From NCBI GenBank assembly GCA_964568875.1, contig CAZMSH010000007.1, positions 62,001 through 126,000 on the forward strand: 64,000 bases of DNA. The letters run 5' to 3'. Source of the DNA: SLNP01 sp964568875. Lineage in GTDB: Bacteria; Bacteroidota; Bacteroidia; Bacteroidales; VadinHA17. A program made the position numbers and the translations under genes. Positions 36,626 to 46,035 of this stretch are shown here, in pieces. The notes under the pieces were generated by a model, which was not told the origin of the DNA, made no database searches, and was given only the letters and a program-made list of their open reading frames with translations. Every line of letters begins with the position of its first letter. The stretch's first letter is position 1.

Positions 36626-37729
36626 TTAGTCAGGTAATTTGACATTATATTCGATATTGGCTATTTCAAATTTACCATAACAAAAGTCACCGTCGGGATA
36701 GTTGTAGATCAGGTCGGCTCTTGAGGCAAGCCGCAGGCCGTTAATCTCCCTGTAGTCATAAAGAGGTGTTTCCCATCTGACACGGGACATCTCTCCGTTT
36801 TTTTCAAGAGCCCAGCGGTCTTCCGATACGAAGTTCACCAGCTGGCCTTCATTATTGAAATGAAGCCATGCAGTAATACGTATTCCATTGTTAGTAAATG
36901 CGGCCCTTACAACATTGTCTTCTGTTTCCAGCCACTCAATCCGGTTGTCGGTCAGACTGCCCGGTGCCATGCAGCACATATCATTGAAGAAGGTTACTGT
37001 CTCGGCCACATCCATTTTTTCACCATCCTGGTATTCCACCTTAATAAGGGATAAAAGCCGGATGTCCATAAATGCAGTTCCGTTTTTAAAGGCATGGTAT
37101 CCAGCCACCGGCAGGCCTTTCATCTTTGCTTTCATGAAGAAAAGCCTCCATGCTCTTTCCATGAAATTGTATTGTTCGGTTGTGAACTCCATCCATGGAG
37201 TATCTTCAGCAGATCTTATTTTCCCTGCCATATTGATTTTGAAGTTTTCAACAGATGGCTTTCCAAAGGCTCCTGTATATCTGATATACTTCTGTACCGG
37301 TTCGGGAAGAGCTGAAACGGTTTCTTCCGATAGAACTGCAGCAGGGGTTTCCTTGACAGTAGTGAATGCTGATTCAACGTCAGATACATAGCGGTTTCTA
37401 AATTTTGAAGTACCGAAGCCTACTATGGCAGCAACCAGTATAATGACATTGGCTATTGTGCCAAATCTGGCGTCACTCCATACCGAGACTATCAGAATGG
37501 TAGAAATTGCAACTGCTGTTAAGGCAGCCACAGACCACCATTGAGCATTCAGGTAGTAACCTATTGCCGTCAGCAGGAAAAGCGCTGCGGTAGCAAGCCA
37601 AACAACAGCAGCTCCTTTGGATATCGAGTGGGTTATCTGAGTAACTGATTCAGGATTAATGTATTTTACAAATCCAATCAGGTGTATTGCACCGTGAGCA
37701 AGGAGCAGTATTATCAGGAAGTATTTCAT
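36626..37729 (-). CDS. DUF6544-like protein with N-terminal membrane helices
   Basis: The ATG at 37729 starts directly before the first hydrophobic helix (MKYFLIILLLAHGAIHLIGF); a longer start at 37762 adds a polar leader. About four helices occupy residues 1-115. The soluble part begins LPEPVQKYIRYTGAFGKP, the opening typical of the DUF6544 family, and continues with strands to the end (EFTTEQYNFM, MRVRW-like segments, NYPDGDFCYGKFEI). The family is uncharacterised. The gene is the first of a pair with the membrane protein that follows. Confidence 0.7.
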   Translation of the reverse strand: MKYFLIILLLAHGAIHLIGFVKYINPESVTQITHSISKGAAVVWLATAALFLLTAIGYYLNAQWWSVAALTAVAISTILIVSVWSDARFGTIANVIILVAAIVGFGTSKFRNRYVSDVESAFTTVKETPAAVLSEETVSALPEPVQKYIRYTGAFGKPSVENFKINMAGKIRSAEDTPWMEFTTEQYNFMERAWRLFFMKAKMKGLPVAGYHAFKNGTAFMDIRLLSLIKVEYQDGEKMDVAETVTFFNDMCCMAPGSLTDNRIEWLETEDNVVRAAFTNNGIRITAWLHFNNEGQLVNFVSEDRWALEKNGEMSRVRWETPLYDYREINGLRLASRADLIYNYPDGDFCYGKFEIANIEYNVKLPD

Positions 37730-37792
37730 ATATAGGGGTGTTGAATTGGATTTATAGTACAAAGATCGGTAATTCTGATCACTGTTATTATG

Positions 37793-40174
37793 CTAGAAAT
37801 AGATACGGTAGGTTACCATTGGCATGAAGCCCATCTGGTATGACGTTGAGAGCTCTTGTCTTTCACTGTTCCAGTTTTGGGTGAAGATGTTTTTATGACC
37901 GGTCATATTTTGCAGGTCAAGAGCCCATTCATGACCTGCTCTTTCTTTGTTAAGCCTGAAGGTAATTCTGCCGTTAAGTCTGAAATAGTCGGGGTATCTG
38001 TTGCTATATGCTTCGTCCCATTTGTATCGTGTGGCATTGGCAGCCGCTGACAACTCCTCGTCAACTTCAAGATATCTGTTACCGCCTGCCCAGACAGTTT
38101 TCAGGTCTAATGATAGCAGTGATGCAGCACCCAGTTTCCATTCATATCCGGCCAGTGCGTTAAAGACGAAATTATTATTAAAGGCCGAGTTGCGCCATAC
38201 CCCGTCGTAACCCCTGTAACCCGCGTCAAACAGTGAGGCCGTCACAAGATAGTAGAATCCCTCGCTGAGAAATTTCTCCAGTGTAATTTCGATACCATAA
38301 TTTTCGCCGGTTCCCTTGTTTTCCATATTGTCGAACACCCAGTAATTGAAGCCTCCTCCCTGGCTGATAATCGAGAATTCTGGCCTGCGCCAGGCAACAG
38401 GAATATCGTAGAGTCTCTGATAATATATTTCTGATTTGAGTCTGTGGCCCTTACCGATCAGATGATCATAGCCTGCGACAAAGTGAAGAGCTCTTGACAT
38501 GTCAAGGCTACGGTTGGTTTGTTCATACCGGAGATTGAGGGTGTCTACCAGTCTCTGTGAGAAGTAAACACCTTTCATCTGGGTCTGGCTGTGCATGCCG
38601 GCACCCAGGCTTATAGATCTTCCGGGTGAAAACTCCCATTTCATGCCCAGGCGTGGCTCGAGCGACCATGTTTTGTTAAGTGACAATACACCCGAGTGTA
38701 TTCCGCTGCTCAATGACAGCCTGTCTGAAATCCGGTGTTGCCATTCTGCAAACAGCCGGGTCATTGAGGTTGTGCCTTTCGAGTCAAGATAGTTGAAGTA
38801 GTCTTCCAGCGATTTCACATATTGCCGGCCGTAGTACATAATATCAAAATAGTCTACGACAACACCGGCATTCAGATAGTTTCTTGAGTTAATCCTGTTG
38901 AAGAATTTGCCTGATGCGGTATATTTTATTTCATACATTTTTTCGTCAATGGTCTGATTACGCTGGTCATCAGAGAGATCGTATATGTTTGCTTTACCTT
39001 CAATTCCGGTGGCGGCAACTGTAGCAGTAATACGTGCATCATCAGAAAGGTATCTTACCCAGGTTATCCCGGTTACCCCCATTCTGTTATCATAGTAAGT
39101 GTCGGTACCTGAAAAACCATATTGCGCGTCGTCATTCTCACTGTCAAGCATTGCTATGCTGTTGATCCCTCCCAGACCGAAGAGAGATATCCTTCCATTT
39201 TCAAGAGGAAAGTTAAGCTTGAACGAGATGTCTTTATATCTCGGTATTGCATTTCCTGTTCCGAAACTCATGCCGAGAGAGTGAAGCAGATCGAGGGTAC
39301 TGTACCTGAGGTTGACCATATAAGATGCTTTGTGAGCCCCTGAAAATGGACCTTCGGCCCCCAGCTCAAAACCGTTGAATCCCATCTGTCCCATAAACTC
39401 ATGTCGCTGATTATTTCCGTTTCGCATTGAAAGGTCAAAGGCTCCTGCAAGAGCATTGCCAAATTCCGCGGGGAAAGCAGAGGTGTAAAAATCAGAATTG
39501 GTCAGCTGGTTATTGTTCAGCATGCTTATCGGTCCTCCGGTGGAACCAAGGGATCCGAAATGGTTGGGGTTGGGGATATCGACACCTTCAAGTCTCCATA
39601 GTAGGCCAAGTGGCGAGTTTCCTCTGATAACTATATCATTTCGCTGATCTGAAACGGAAGAGACTCCGGCAAAATTGGTAGCCATGCGTGACGGGTCGCC
39701 CAGACTTCCGGCGTAGCGTTCTGTTTCATCAATTGTAAATGAGCGCGCACTTACCTTGGCCATCTCATTTGAAGGCTGATCTTTCCTTAACTCAGGCCTT
39801 ACAACCACGTCATCAAGGTTTATAGCCTGCTCTTCCAGCTTAATTTCCAGAACAAGCTCCTTGCCTGAAGTAAGTAGAAGATTATTAACCTCCATTGTTT
39901 TGTAGCCAATAAAGCTCGCTCTCAAATCGAGCCTTCCAACCGGCAGGTTTCTGAAGAGGAAGTAACCATCGGTATCGGTACCTGTTCCAATGAGAGGGTC
40001 GGAACCGATTATCACAAGTGTCACACCTGGCAACGGAAGTTCTGTATAAGCATCAACCACTCTGCCTCTGACGTTCTGTACCGGTTGCTGACCTGTGGCT
40101 TCTGCATGATTCAGAAGCAGCAAGGCTGCTATTATCGATACCATTATTGCAATATTTGAAATATATGATCTCAT
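37793..40174 (-). CDS. TonB-dependent receptor with carboxypeptidase-regulatory N-terminal domain
   Basis: A signal peptide (about 1-29) precedes a CarboxypepD_reg-like domain (residues 33-115: GRVVDAYTELPLPGVTLVI, FIGYKTMEV). The plug domain follows (about 165-250: NDIVIRGNSPLGLLWRLEG, GGPISMLNNNQL) and then a long beta-barrel ending in aromatic YRIYF. The 793 residues are normal for a TonB receptor, and no TonB box can be defined with confidence. No SusD partner is seen, so this is not a typical glycan PUL pair. A LytS/LytTR pair lies upstream on the same strand and could control it. The substrate is unknown. Confidence 0.92.
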   Translation of the reverse strand: MRSYISNIAIMVSIIAALLLLNHAEATGQQPVQNVRGRVVDAYTELPLPGVTLVIIGSDPLIGTGTDTDGYFLFRNLPVGRLDLRASFIGYKTMEVNNLLLTSGKELVLEIKLEEQAINLDDVVVRPELRKDQPSNEMAKVSARSFTIDETERYAGSLGDPSRMATNFAGVSSVSDQRNDIVIRGNSPLGLLWRLEGVDIPNPNHFGSLGSTGGPISMLNNNQLTNSDFYTSAFPAEFGNALAGAFDLSMRNGNNQRHEFMGQMGFNGFELGAEGPFSGAHKASYMVNLRYSTLDLLHSLGMSFGTGNAIPRYKDISFKLNFPLENGRISLFGLGGINSIAMLDSENDDAQYGFSGTDTYYDNRMGVTGITWVRYLSDDARITATVAATGIEGKANIYDLSDDQRNQTIDEKMYEIKYTASGKFFNRINSRNYLNAGVVVDYFDIMYYGRQYVKSLEDYFNYLDSKGTTSMTRLFAEWQHRISDRLSLSSGIHSGVLSLNKTWSLEPRLGMKWEFSPGRSISLGAGMHSQTQMKGVYFSQRLVDTLNLRYEQTNRSLDMSRALHFVAGYDHLIGKGHRLKSEIYYQRLYDIPVAWRRPEFSIISQGGGFNYWVFDNMENKGTGENYGIEITLEKFLSEGFYYLVTASLFDAGYRGYDGVWRNSAFNNNFVFNALAGYEWKLGAASLLSLDLKTVWAGGNRYLEVDEELSAAANATRYKWDEAYSNRYPDYFRLNGRITFRLNKERAGHEWALDLQNMTGHKNIFTQNWNSERQELSTSYQMGFMPMVTYRIYF

Positions 40175-40206
40175 AACTGTAATTAATTATTCGAATCCTT
40201 ACAGGA

Positions 40207-40214
40207 CAAAAGTA
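40207..40214 (-). promoter_or_regulatory. possible Bacteroidota -7 box for the TonB receptor (TACTTTTG)
   Basis: On the minus strand TACTTTTG matches TAnnTTTG. Nineteen bases upstream is a T-rich tract (TTTTT) that may act as a weak -33 element. The start codon at 40174 lies 32 bases downstream, giving a short leader. This would let the receptor be transcribed apart from the two-component genes. Confidence 0.45.
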
Positions 40215-40362
40215 TCAATGCCTTTATCACTGTAAAAAGATTTCAGGATGAATGACGGACCAGGGCGTCTGAATGCTGCTTATGTAGAGATGAAGGCAAC
40301 AGACATCTTGCTTATTACGGTTGTATGCATGGTAGGATATAACTGACTTCAGTCGGCATTTC

Positions 40363-41121
40363 TTACCTGTCGAGCCACTTTTTGAAACTGGTCACCTTGT
40401 CGAGACTGACAAAGACCTCTTCATGAAATTTAGGTTTAAGATCAAGCTTAAGCCGGCTTTTTGGATAGACGTGTATGTCTGCAATTCCGATGATGCCCAG
40501 GAGTATCTTACGGTTGATACGGAAGTATTTGCCCGGGTCGACCTCTTCCATAAGTTTGTCGAGGCTGATGTCTACAGGATAAGAACCTTTATCAGTAAGA
40601 TATGCAAAGGTGATACCCTCCTCACTTGCAAAGTAGGCTATCTGGTCTATGCTGATGGTCTTTATCTTTGCACCGAAGCTAACGGAAAACCTTTCACGGT
40701 ATGCCGGTTCTTTTTTCACCAGCAGCTGGTACAGCGATTCAAGATCACTGCCCTGTTTTACCGTTGAGGTCATTTCACGGTATTTCTTTAAAGCAGCTGC
40801 AAGTTCTTCCTGTACAATCGGTTTAAGCAGATAGTCTATACTCTTTAATTTAAAGGCCTTTATGGCATATTCATCGAAAGCTGTAGTAAATATAACAGGA
40901 CAAGATATCTGTACTTGTTCGAAAATCGCAAAGCTCAGGTCATCTTCAAGGTGAATATCCAGGAATATCAGATCGGGCTCTTTATTTGAGCGGAACCAGG
41001 CAACCGATTCTGCTACTGATTCAAGTTCGGCAACAACTTCTATTTCAGGGTCATATTCGTTTATCATCTTTCTCAGCCTCAGAGCTGCAAATGATTCATC
41101 TTCAATTATTATTACTTTCAT
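40363..41121 (-). CDS. LytTR-family response regulator
   Basis: A receiver domain occupies residues 1-120: the acidic pocket IIEDE at the start, the phosphoacceptor Asp in DLIFLDIHLED near residue 55, and the switch residues in VIFTTAFDEYAIKAF. A LytTR DNA-binding domain covers about 150-250 (IKTISIDQIAYFASEEG, FRINRKILLGI, EEVFVSLDKVTSFKKWL). The gene lies 53 bases after the sensor kinase gene, forming a LytS/LytR-type pair. Targets are not known; the nearby TonB receptor is the first candidate. Confidence 0.93.
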   Translation of the reverse strand: MKVIIIEDESFAALRLRKMINEYDPEIEVVAELESVAESVAWFRSNKEPDLIFLDIHLEDDLSFAIFEQVQISCPVIFTTAFDEYAIKAFKLKSIDYLLKPIVQEELAAALKKYREMTSTVKQGSDLESLYQLLVKKEPAYRERFSVSFGAKIKTISIDQIAYFASEEGITFAYLTDKGSYPVDISLDKLMEEVDPGKYFRINRKILLGIIGIADIHVYPKSRLKLDLKPKFHEEVFVSLDKVTSFKKWLDR

Positions 41122-41174
41122 TTTACTTTTTGTTTAACTGTCTGTATTAATGCAATCGGGATATTACGGATTGC

Positions 41175-42398
41175 TTACGTAGCAGGTATCAGAGGTATTC
41201 TGGCTATATAGTACGAGTCGGTTAACAGGAATTCCGGTTCCAGGTCTGATACAAGCTTATACCTGCTTCTTATATTTTCATGACCCACACCTGTTGATTG
41301 CATTCTTGTTTCCCTGAGATTAATATTGTTTTTTACAATAAGGTAGTTACCATCATCAACAGATATCGATATGTTGAGGGGACTGGACTTTGAGAGAGTG
41401 TTATGCTTGATGGCATTTTCAATAAGTAACTGCAAAGCCATCGGCACAATCAGCATTCCGGTGTATTTATTCTCAATCTCTTTTTCAACTATCAACTTGC
41501 CGGCGAACCTTATATCGAGAAGGAAAACATAGGAATTGAGAAAATCAAGCTCCGTACTTAGCGGCACCATGTCTTTTTCCTTATTCTCCAGTACGTACCT
41601 GTAAACTTTTGAGAGTCTTTCAGTAAATGATTCTGCAAGATCAGGGTCGACCTTAATAAGAGATGTCAGTACATTCAGGCTGTTGAAAAGAAAGTGCGGA
41701 TTAACCTGTTGTTTCAGAACTTCGAATTGAGATTGCAGGTTTTCTTTCTTCAACTCAACAACTCTTGTTTGTGCTTCTGTAAGTTCTTTCTCCATGCCTA
41801 CCTGCCTGTTGATAAACTCGAAGGTAAAACCCTGCATATGTATGCATAACAACCCTGTGAAGAAGAGATATGCTGACTTGAAAATCTGTGAAGTGGGAGA
41901 GGTTGAAAGACTCTGCAGGTAGAAATCCTGATTTCCGGCAAAATTCAGGAAGTAAACCATATTGAAACCGGTTAGGGCTACTATTATCAGAAAGAACATC
42001 AGTATTCGGTCAAGTCTGAATGTATAGAGCAGAAATATTATCGGAATCAGGAAAAGTGTCGCTGCAGATGTAATACCCAAAGGGTCAGTACCAGAGGTCA
42101 TTAAAAACAGATGCGAACATATTACACTGATATCGAGAACTGCACTCAGGTAGCCAAGCCACCAGGGATTGTACCTTTTAACCATCGCATACCATAGGGC
42201 AGTATTTGAGATAAAATAGATGGCTACCAGTATGAATGCGTGCATCGACTCCTGCCTGTAACCCAGAAAGAGTTGTGCAAGAAGGAGTGTTGTCACCAGA
42301 AAGATAAAAGCCCAGCGGAACCAGACCGACATTCTGGCTCCCTTTAACTGTTCATCAGAGAGCTCTCCACGCATTAGTTTTTCCTGCCAGTTCTTCAT
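41175..42398 (-). CDS. LytS-type sensor histidine kinase
   Basis: About six membrane helices fill residues 25-190. A short coiled stretch (ELTEAQTRVVELKKENLQSQ) follows, then the His_kinase domain with the phosphoacceptor in LKQQVNPHFLFNSLNVL (His near residue 235). The HATPase region shows LLIENAIKHN (N box) and GVGHENIRSRY (G box). No periplasmic sensor domain is present, so the signal is probably sensed within the membrane. The gene is followed by its LytTR response regulator. Confidence 0.92.
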   Translation of the reverse strand: MKNWQEKLMRGELSDEQLKGARMSVWFRWAFIFLVTTLLLAQLFLGYRQESMHAFILVAIYFISNTALWYAMVKRYNPWWLGYLSAVLDISVICSHLFLMTSGTDPLGITSAATLFLIPIIFLLYTFRLDRILMFFLIIVALTGFNMVYFLNFAGNQDFYLQSLSTSPTSQIFKSAYLFFTGLLCIHMQGFTFEFINRQVGMEKELTEAQTRVVELKKENLQSQFEVLKQQVNPHFLFNSLNVLTSLIKVDPDLAESFTERLSKVYRYVLENKEKDMVPLSTELDFLNSYVFLLDIRFAGKLIVEKEIENKYTGMLIVPMALQLLIENAIKHNTLSKSSPLNISISVDDGNYLIVKNNINLRETRMQSTGVGHENIRSRYKLVSDLEPEFLLTDSYYIARIPLIPAT

Positions 42399-42597
42399 CG
42401 GTTTTAATTTTTGTATTCTGACTCTCCTTTCTTATACATAAATGCAAATGTAATAGTTGGGATGATGTTCTTTTAAAAAATCTCAGGGAATGACAGATTT
42501 AAAACGTTGAAAAGGCAAAATCCTGCATTTAATCCCCGGACAATGCAGCGTTTTTGGTTTTCTTAAGTATTTACAGATTCATTAAACCCTTTATGAT

Positions 42598-43149
42598 ATG
42601 AACACGATAGCACTTTTATCTTTATTGACACTGATTCTTTCCTGCTGTACAGGCAGAGGTCACAACTACACTGAAAAAAGCGATCAATTTGAAGTTGTTG
42701 CGAATGATGAAGTATTCTCACCATCTGAAGATAGTAGCTCAATTGATAAGCAAATTCATAAAGAAGTACAGCAGCCGGCCTCCGATTCTTTATGGTATTT
42801 TCTTACAAAAAGAGGCGACTCCTACGTAATTGAACGATCTGAGGAGGTACCTGTAATGAAAATATATATTGAAAATCAACCTGCTTCGCTTAATGTAAGC
42901 TTTGGTCAGGAAGGATTCTATTTCCATATCGTCGGGAAAAGAGACTTCGATGGTGGTTTTGAGTTTTTGTGCACTGATCCTTCTGAAGCAGGAGACACCT
43001 TAACTGTTACAGCGGAAATAGTATCACCTAAATTGATAATTTGGAAAGTCCCTAATCCATATACTGAATCCGAAAGGTTTGAAATAATTCATACTGTTCC
43101 TAAAAGTGAAGCCAGTGCATGGCCTGTTGTTGTTGTTGATAGTGATTAA
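42598..43149 (+). CDS. small lipoprotein of unknown function
   Basis: The signal ends LILSCC (lipobox cysteine at residue 16 or 17), with CTGRG after it, so the mature protein is lipid-anchored. The rest of the 183 residues is a single beta-rich domain after an Asp/Ser-rich linker. I recognise no family. It stands alone, divergent from the LytS gene and convergent with the small membrane protein at 43167. No terminator is evident at its end. Confidence 0.65.
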   Translation: MNTIALLSLLTLILSCCTGRGHNYTEKSDQFEVVANDEVFSPSEDSSSIDKQIHKEVQQPASDSLWYFLTKRGDSYVIERSEEVPVMKIYIENQPASLNVSFGQEGFYFHIVGKRDFDGGFEFLCTDPSEAGDTLTVTAEIVSPKLIIWKVPNPYTESERFEIIHTVPKSEASAWPVVVVDSD

Positions 43150-43166
43150 CATAACCCTTCACGGAT

Positions 43167-43568
43167 TCAGAGGAGTAGTAGTGAAAGAACAATAAGTAAC
43201 AGTCCGAAGAGACTTGCAAACAGGTCTGTTATTACAATGCCCCTGCCACCTTCTTTGCTAAGCATTCCTGCCACCCACTTCTGGAATCTGGAATAGTCGA
43301 AGATAAACATGATTGCTTTAATGGCGGTGAGAGAAAACATAATGGTGATTACCAGTGAATATCTTACGTCGGTAGTAAGCTCCTTGTACCAGGTAAAGGC
43401 AACCAGAGCCAGACCCGTCAGTGCAACGGGAATTATCCACCACGGTCTCTTGTCGGTATATGCTTTAGCGATAAACCTGTTCTCATCCCACGGAAGGATG
43501 TGCATATAAAATGGCTTCAGGAATGCCACGATACCGAATACGATTCCAAGAATTTTAAAATAGTTCAT
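43167..43568 (-). CDS. small four-helix membrane protein, unknown function
   Basis: The 133 residues show four hydrophobic segments (about 5-22, 45-60, 72-90 and 112-132). No known family is recognised. The protein starts MNYFKILGIVFGIVAFLKPF with a charged loop DENRFIAKAYTDKRPWW. It lies 41 bases after the CPBP protease gene on the same strand and is probably in one operon with it and the ASCH-like gene. Confidence 0.6.
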   Translation of the reverse strand: MNYFKILGIVFGIVAFLKPFYMHILPWDENRFIAKAYTDKRPWWIIPVALTGLALVAFTWYKELTTDVRYSLVITIMFSLTAIKAIMFIFDYSRFQKWVAGMLSKEGGRGIVITDLFASLFGLLLIVLSLLLL

Positions 43569-43609
43569 AATGTATGATGTTTAAGCAGATTTGGAAATAT
43601 GATAACTTC

Positions 43610-44503
43610 TTAATTATCATGGTCTTTTAAGAGGGAAGAAACTGGAAAAAGCCTCCATATTATAATGTTCAGTACTATGAGCACTACAAAGCCGGCGGCT
43701 CCTGTTGTGCCGATTAGTAGGTCGTTGCCGCCACTTAGCAACATGACAGAGGTAGCTCCTACAGCGTTGAATGTTCCGTGCAGGATGGCAGCCGTGACTA
43801 CCGACCTGCTTTTTATAGCTACCAGAGAAAAGAAGGGGGAGAAGAGTATGCAAAACGCAATCATCATTCCCACACCGGCTGCCGGATGATCAGGGTAGTT
43901 ATGTCCCATCAGTATTATGGGAGCATGCCATATACCCCATACCAGGCCAATAATCCATGACATTTTCCAGAAGCCCAGACTCTTCAGTTCCTTCAGCATC
44001 AGTCCGCGCCATCCAAGCTCTTCACCGAACCCTGCCACTGCGTTGATGGTTAATCCGGCTACAAGGCCCTGCAGAATCGTTAGAAAGAAAGGGTGCACCG
44101 GCAGTTGAGTGTTTCTCATCTGCTCAAGTTGTTCGTCAGTCAGCAATGCGGCGAACTTATCAAACATTCCCTCCATCTCAGGCGAGAAGCTTACACCCGG
44201 AACCAGCAGGCCTGTCGCGAAAGTAGAGACGGCAATCACTACCGGGGCGAGCCAGGCAACCCACCACCACCGGTTCCACCGAAACGAAATGGCGTAGTTT
44301 TGCCTTAGATTGTTTCGAAGAAACAGCTTCTCGGTGATGATAACACTTAGCATCGGTGTGAACATAAAAGCCAGGGCCATGATCATGTACGATGCTGACA
44401 TAGTGTTTGTATTTCCCCCGGCAAGCCAGTAGATTATGGCCAGAGACCAGCTGATACCGAATGTAAGTATCAGATAGAGACTTAGTTTATATGAAGTTTT
44501 CAT
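43610..44503 (-). CDS. CPBP-family intramembrane glutamic endopeptidase
   Basis: About eight membrane helices with the CPBP motif EELGWRG (residues near 165, the glutamates being catalytic). The second motif is GIWHAP (near 190-196) and the third is HGTFNAVG. The family covers CAAX-type proteases and bacteriocin self-immunity proteins. All key residues appear to be present. It ends 41 bases before the small membrane gene and starts 11 bases after the ASCH-like gene, which suggests one operon. Substrate and partner are unknown. Confidence 0.9.
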   Translation of the reverse strand: MKTSYKLSLYLILTFGISWSLAIIYWLAGGNTNTMSASYMIMALAFMFTPMLSVIITEKLFLRNNLRQNYAISFRWNRWWWVAWLAPVVIAVSTFATGLLVPGVSFSPEMEGMFDKFAALLTDEQLEQMRNTQLPVHPFFLTILQGLVAGLTINAVAGFGEELGWRGLMLKELKSLGFWKMSWIIGLVWGIWHAPIILMGHNYPDHPAAGVGMMIAFCILFSPFFSLVAIKSRSVVTAAILHGTFNAVGATSVMLLSGGNDLLIGTTGAAGFVVLIVLNIIIWRLFPVSSLLKDHDN

Positions 44504-44514
44504 GGCTCTATATT

Positions 44515-44943
44515 TTATTTTTGTATAACCTTTTTAATATCTCCTACCGGCAACCAGTCATCCATGTTGCCGTAGTCACTTCTATCAATACGGAATGGCT
44601 CTGTTTCTGCGATATCTGACAATTCAATCAGCACCAAATATCTTTTACCTGACCATCTCTTGACCTGTTCCTTTGTGAGCAGAAGCTTATCCTGATGATT
44701 ATTAATAAGTTCTGCTGACTCCTCCGGGGTCAGTTTATCTGAATTCAGTACATTAACAACCCTGCCCTTTGCCTTTACCAGCGATTCTGCATTATTGTTA
44801 ATGAAATAGAGAATGTCTCCGGGATTAACTCTTCCGTAGGGCATTTTCCTTCCTGCGGCACCTCTGATTATCATTCTTTTCTGATGGCTTAGCAGCAGTA
44901 CTATTTCTCCTGCTTTTGCATCGGTGTATACTATATGGTCCAT
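44515..44943 (-). CDS. ASCH/PUA-like domain protein
   Basis: The 142-residue protein opens MDHIVYTDAKAGEIVLLLSHQKRMIIRG-type strands (no signal). It then has GRKMPYGRVNPGDILYFINN and VKAKGRVVNVL, the pattern of a PUA-like ASCH barrel, which often binds RNA or modified nucleotides. A helical insert (LTPEESAELINN) and a final strand (KRYLVLIELSD) complete it. I place it in the fold rather than in a named family. It starts the operon with the CPBP protease. Confidence 0.6.
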   Translation of the reverse strand: MDHIVYTDAKAGEIVLLLSHQKRMIIRGAAGRKMPYGRVNPGDILYFINNNAESLVKAKGRVVNVLNSDKLTPEESAELINNHQDKLLLTKEQVKRWSGKRYLVLIELSDIAETEPFRIDRSDYGNMDDWLPVGDIKKVIQK

Positions 44944-44969
44944 CTTATGAATACAGGTTTATTTATGAG

Positions 44970-45107
44970 TTATACCGAAGAAGGCCAGCAAGCCGTCTTG
45001 CCCATCCTGCTGTCTTTAATGTAATTACTATACCTAATATTATCAGCATTTAAGAGATCTATTGTTTTAATGTTATCAATATCGCCTATTACTTCAGTTT
45101 CCATCAT
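44970..45107 (-). CDS. possible 45-residue small protein
   Basis: Within the 309-base gap 44944-45252 an ATG at 45107 (or 45104) opens a 45-codon frame ending in TAA at 44970. The peptide runs MMETEVIGDIDNIKT and ends TACWPSSV. A TATTTTTG, matching TAnnTTTG, lies a few bases upstream on the same strand. I recognise no homologue; it could be a leaderless small protein, a decayed gene tail or chance. The remaining part of the gap shows nothing else. Confidence 0.22.
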   Translation of the reverse strand: MMETEVIGDIDNIKTIDLLNADNIRYSNYIKDSRMGKTACWPSSV

Positions 45108-45252
45108 CAGCAAAAATATGAAGGTCAGTTTCCTTGGGAAAAAAAATGCAGGTAAGATAGGAAAGTAGCTTAATGAATGACGTCTATCGGGGGGTGAATG
45201 GCTTCAATGGAGTTAGCCAGGAATCTTAAAGAAGGAGCAGAGTTGTCCGTTT

Positions 45253-46008
45253 CTAACTGAAATCAATCAGGAACATCAAGGCTGTTGCAAAATCCATTAT
45301 CCCATGCAATATAGCAAAATAGGGAAAAAGAGTCGGGCGGAACCAGAGAGAGACTCCGATGAGGGTTGCGAAAGGAAAGAAGACCAGGGCTCTGTACACC
45401 AGAAAGTTGATGTCGGGAATAAACGGCAGGGTACAGTGCTGTAGCGAAAGGAAGATAACAGGCAGGGCAAGGGCCAGCCATATGGGTTTCACCAGCACCT
45501 TCAGCCTGGGCATTATATAAACGAAATATGTCGCCAATTCGGCAAGTGCAATAGTCACCGGGAACACCAATAGGAGGATATAAGCTATCACAGGTTTAAT
45601 ACTCCCGAACATCATTGCAGTTGGAACACCCGGGTCGTTCCAGATGAATTCTGCAAGGAGTTTGCCGGGCAGAAACACAACAGGTCCTGCTATCAGAGTC
45701 AAACCCAGGAAAATCAATAAATCCTTCTTAACAGATGATCGTTCAAAACGGAAGATATTGATGAATCTGATACCTTCTTTTTTGAAGAGCTTCCCAAGAA
45801 GGATAATGCCTGCGAAATTTGTAAGCGTGGCTGAAAGAAGCCAGTAACGCTCAGATATCTCCCATGAACCGGCAAGAAGTGCAATTAATCCCTGAAACAG
45901 GAGAAACAGGATAAGCCGGCTGACAAGCATGTACCAGACAAAACTGTTCCCGGGATTTTTCGATATAGCCGGTACCTGATCCGTATTGCTGCTTATGGTA
46001 TAAGTCAT
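45253..46008 (-). CDS. CPBP-like membrane protein with degenerate active site
   Basis: Eight hydrophobic segments cover residues 25-245. Where CPBP proteases carry EExxxRG, this protein has AELATYFVYIMPRL (about 160-173): only one glutamate and no Arg-Gly. The next motifs are SLQHCTLPF (His kept) and LHGIMDF (His kept). It is therefore probably a CPBP relative that has lost peptidase activity, or a distant branch. It follows the amino-acid permease by 27 bases on the same strand. Confidence 0.7.
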   Translation of the reverse strand: MTYTISSNTDQVPAISKNPGNSFVWYMLVSRLILFLLFQGLIALLAGSWEISERYWLLSATLTNFAGIILLGKLFKKEGIRFINIFRFERSSVKKDLLIFLGLTLIAGPVVFLPGKLLAEFIWNDPGVPTAMMFGSIKPVIAYILLLVFPVTIALAELATYFVYIMPRLKVLVKPIWLALALPVIFLSLQHCTLPFIPDINFLVYRALVFFPFATLIGVSLWFRPTLFPYFAILHGIMDFATALMFLIDFS

Positions 46009-46035
46009 TGGCAGTTTTATTCTACAGTATTGTTT

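Noticed and set aside
36888..37391. 167-codon plus-strand frame over the DUF6544-like gene
   Set aside because: It is antisense to a gene with a clear family signature and has no domain or signal of its own.
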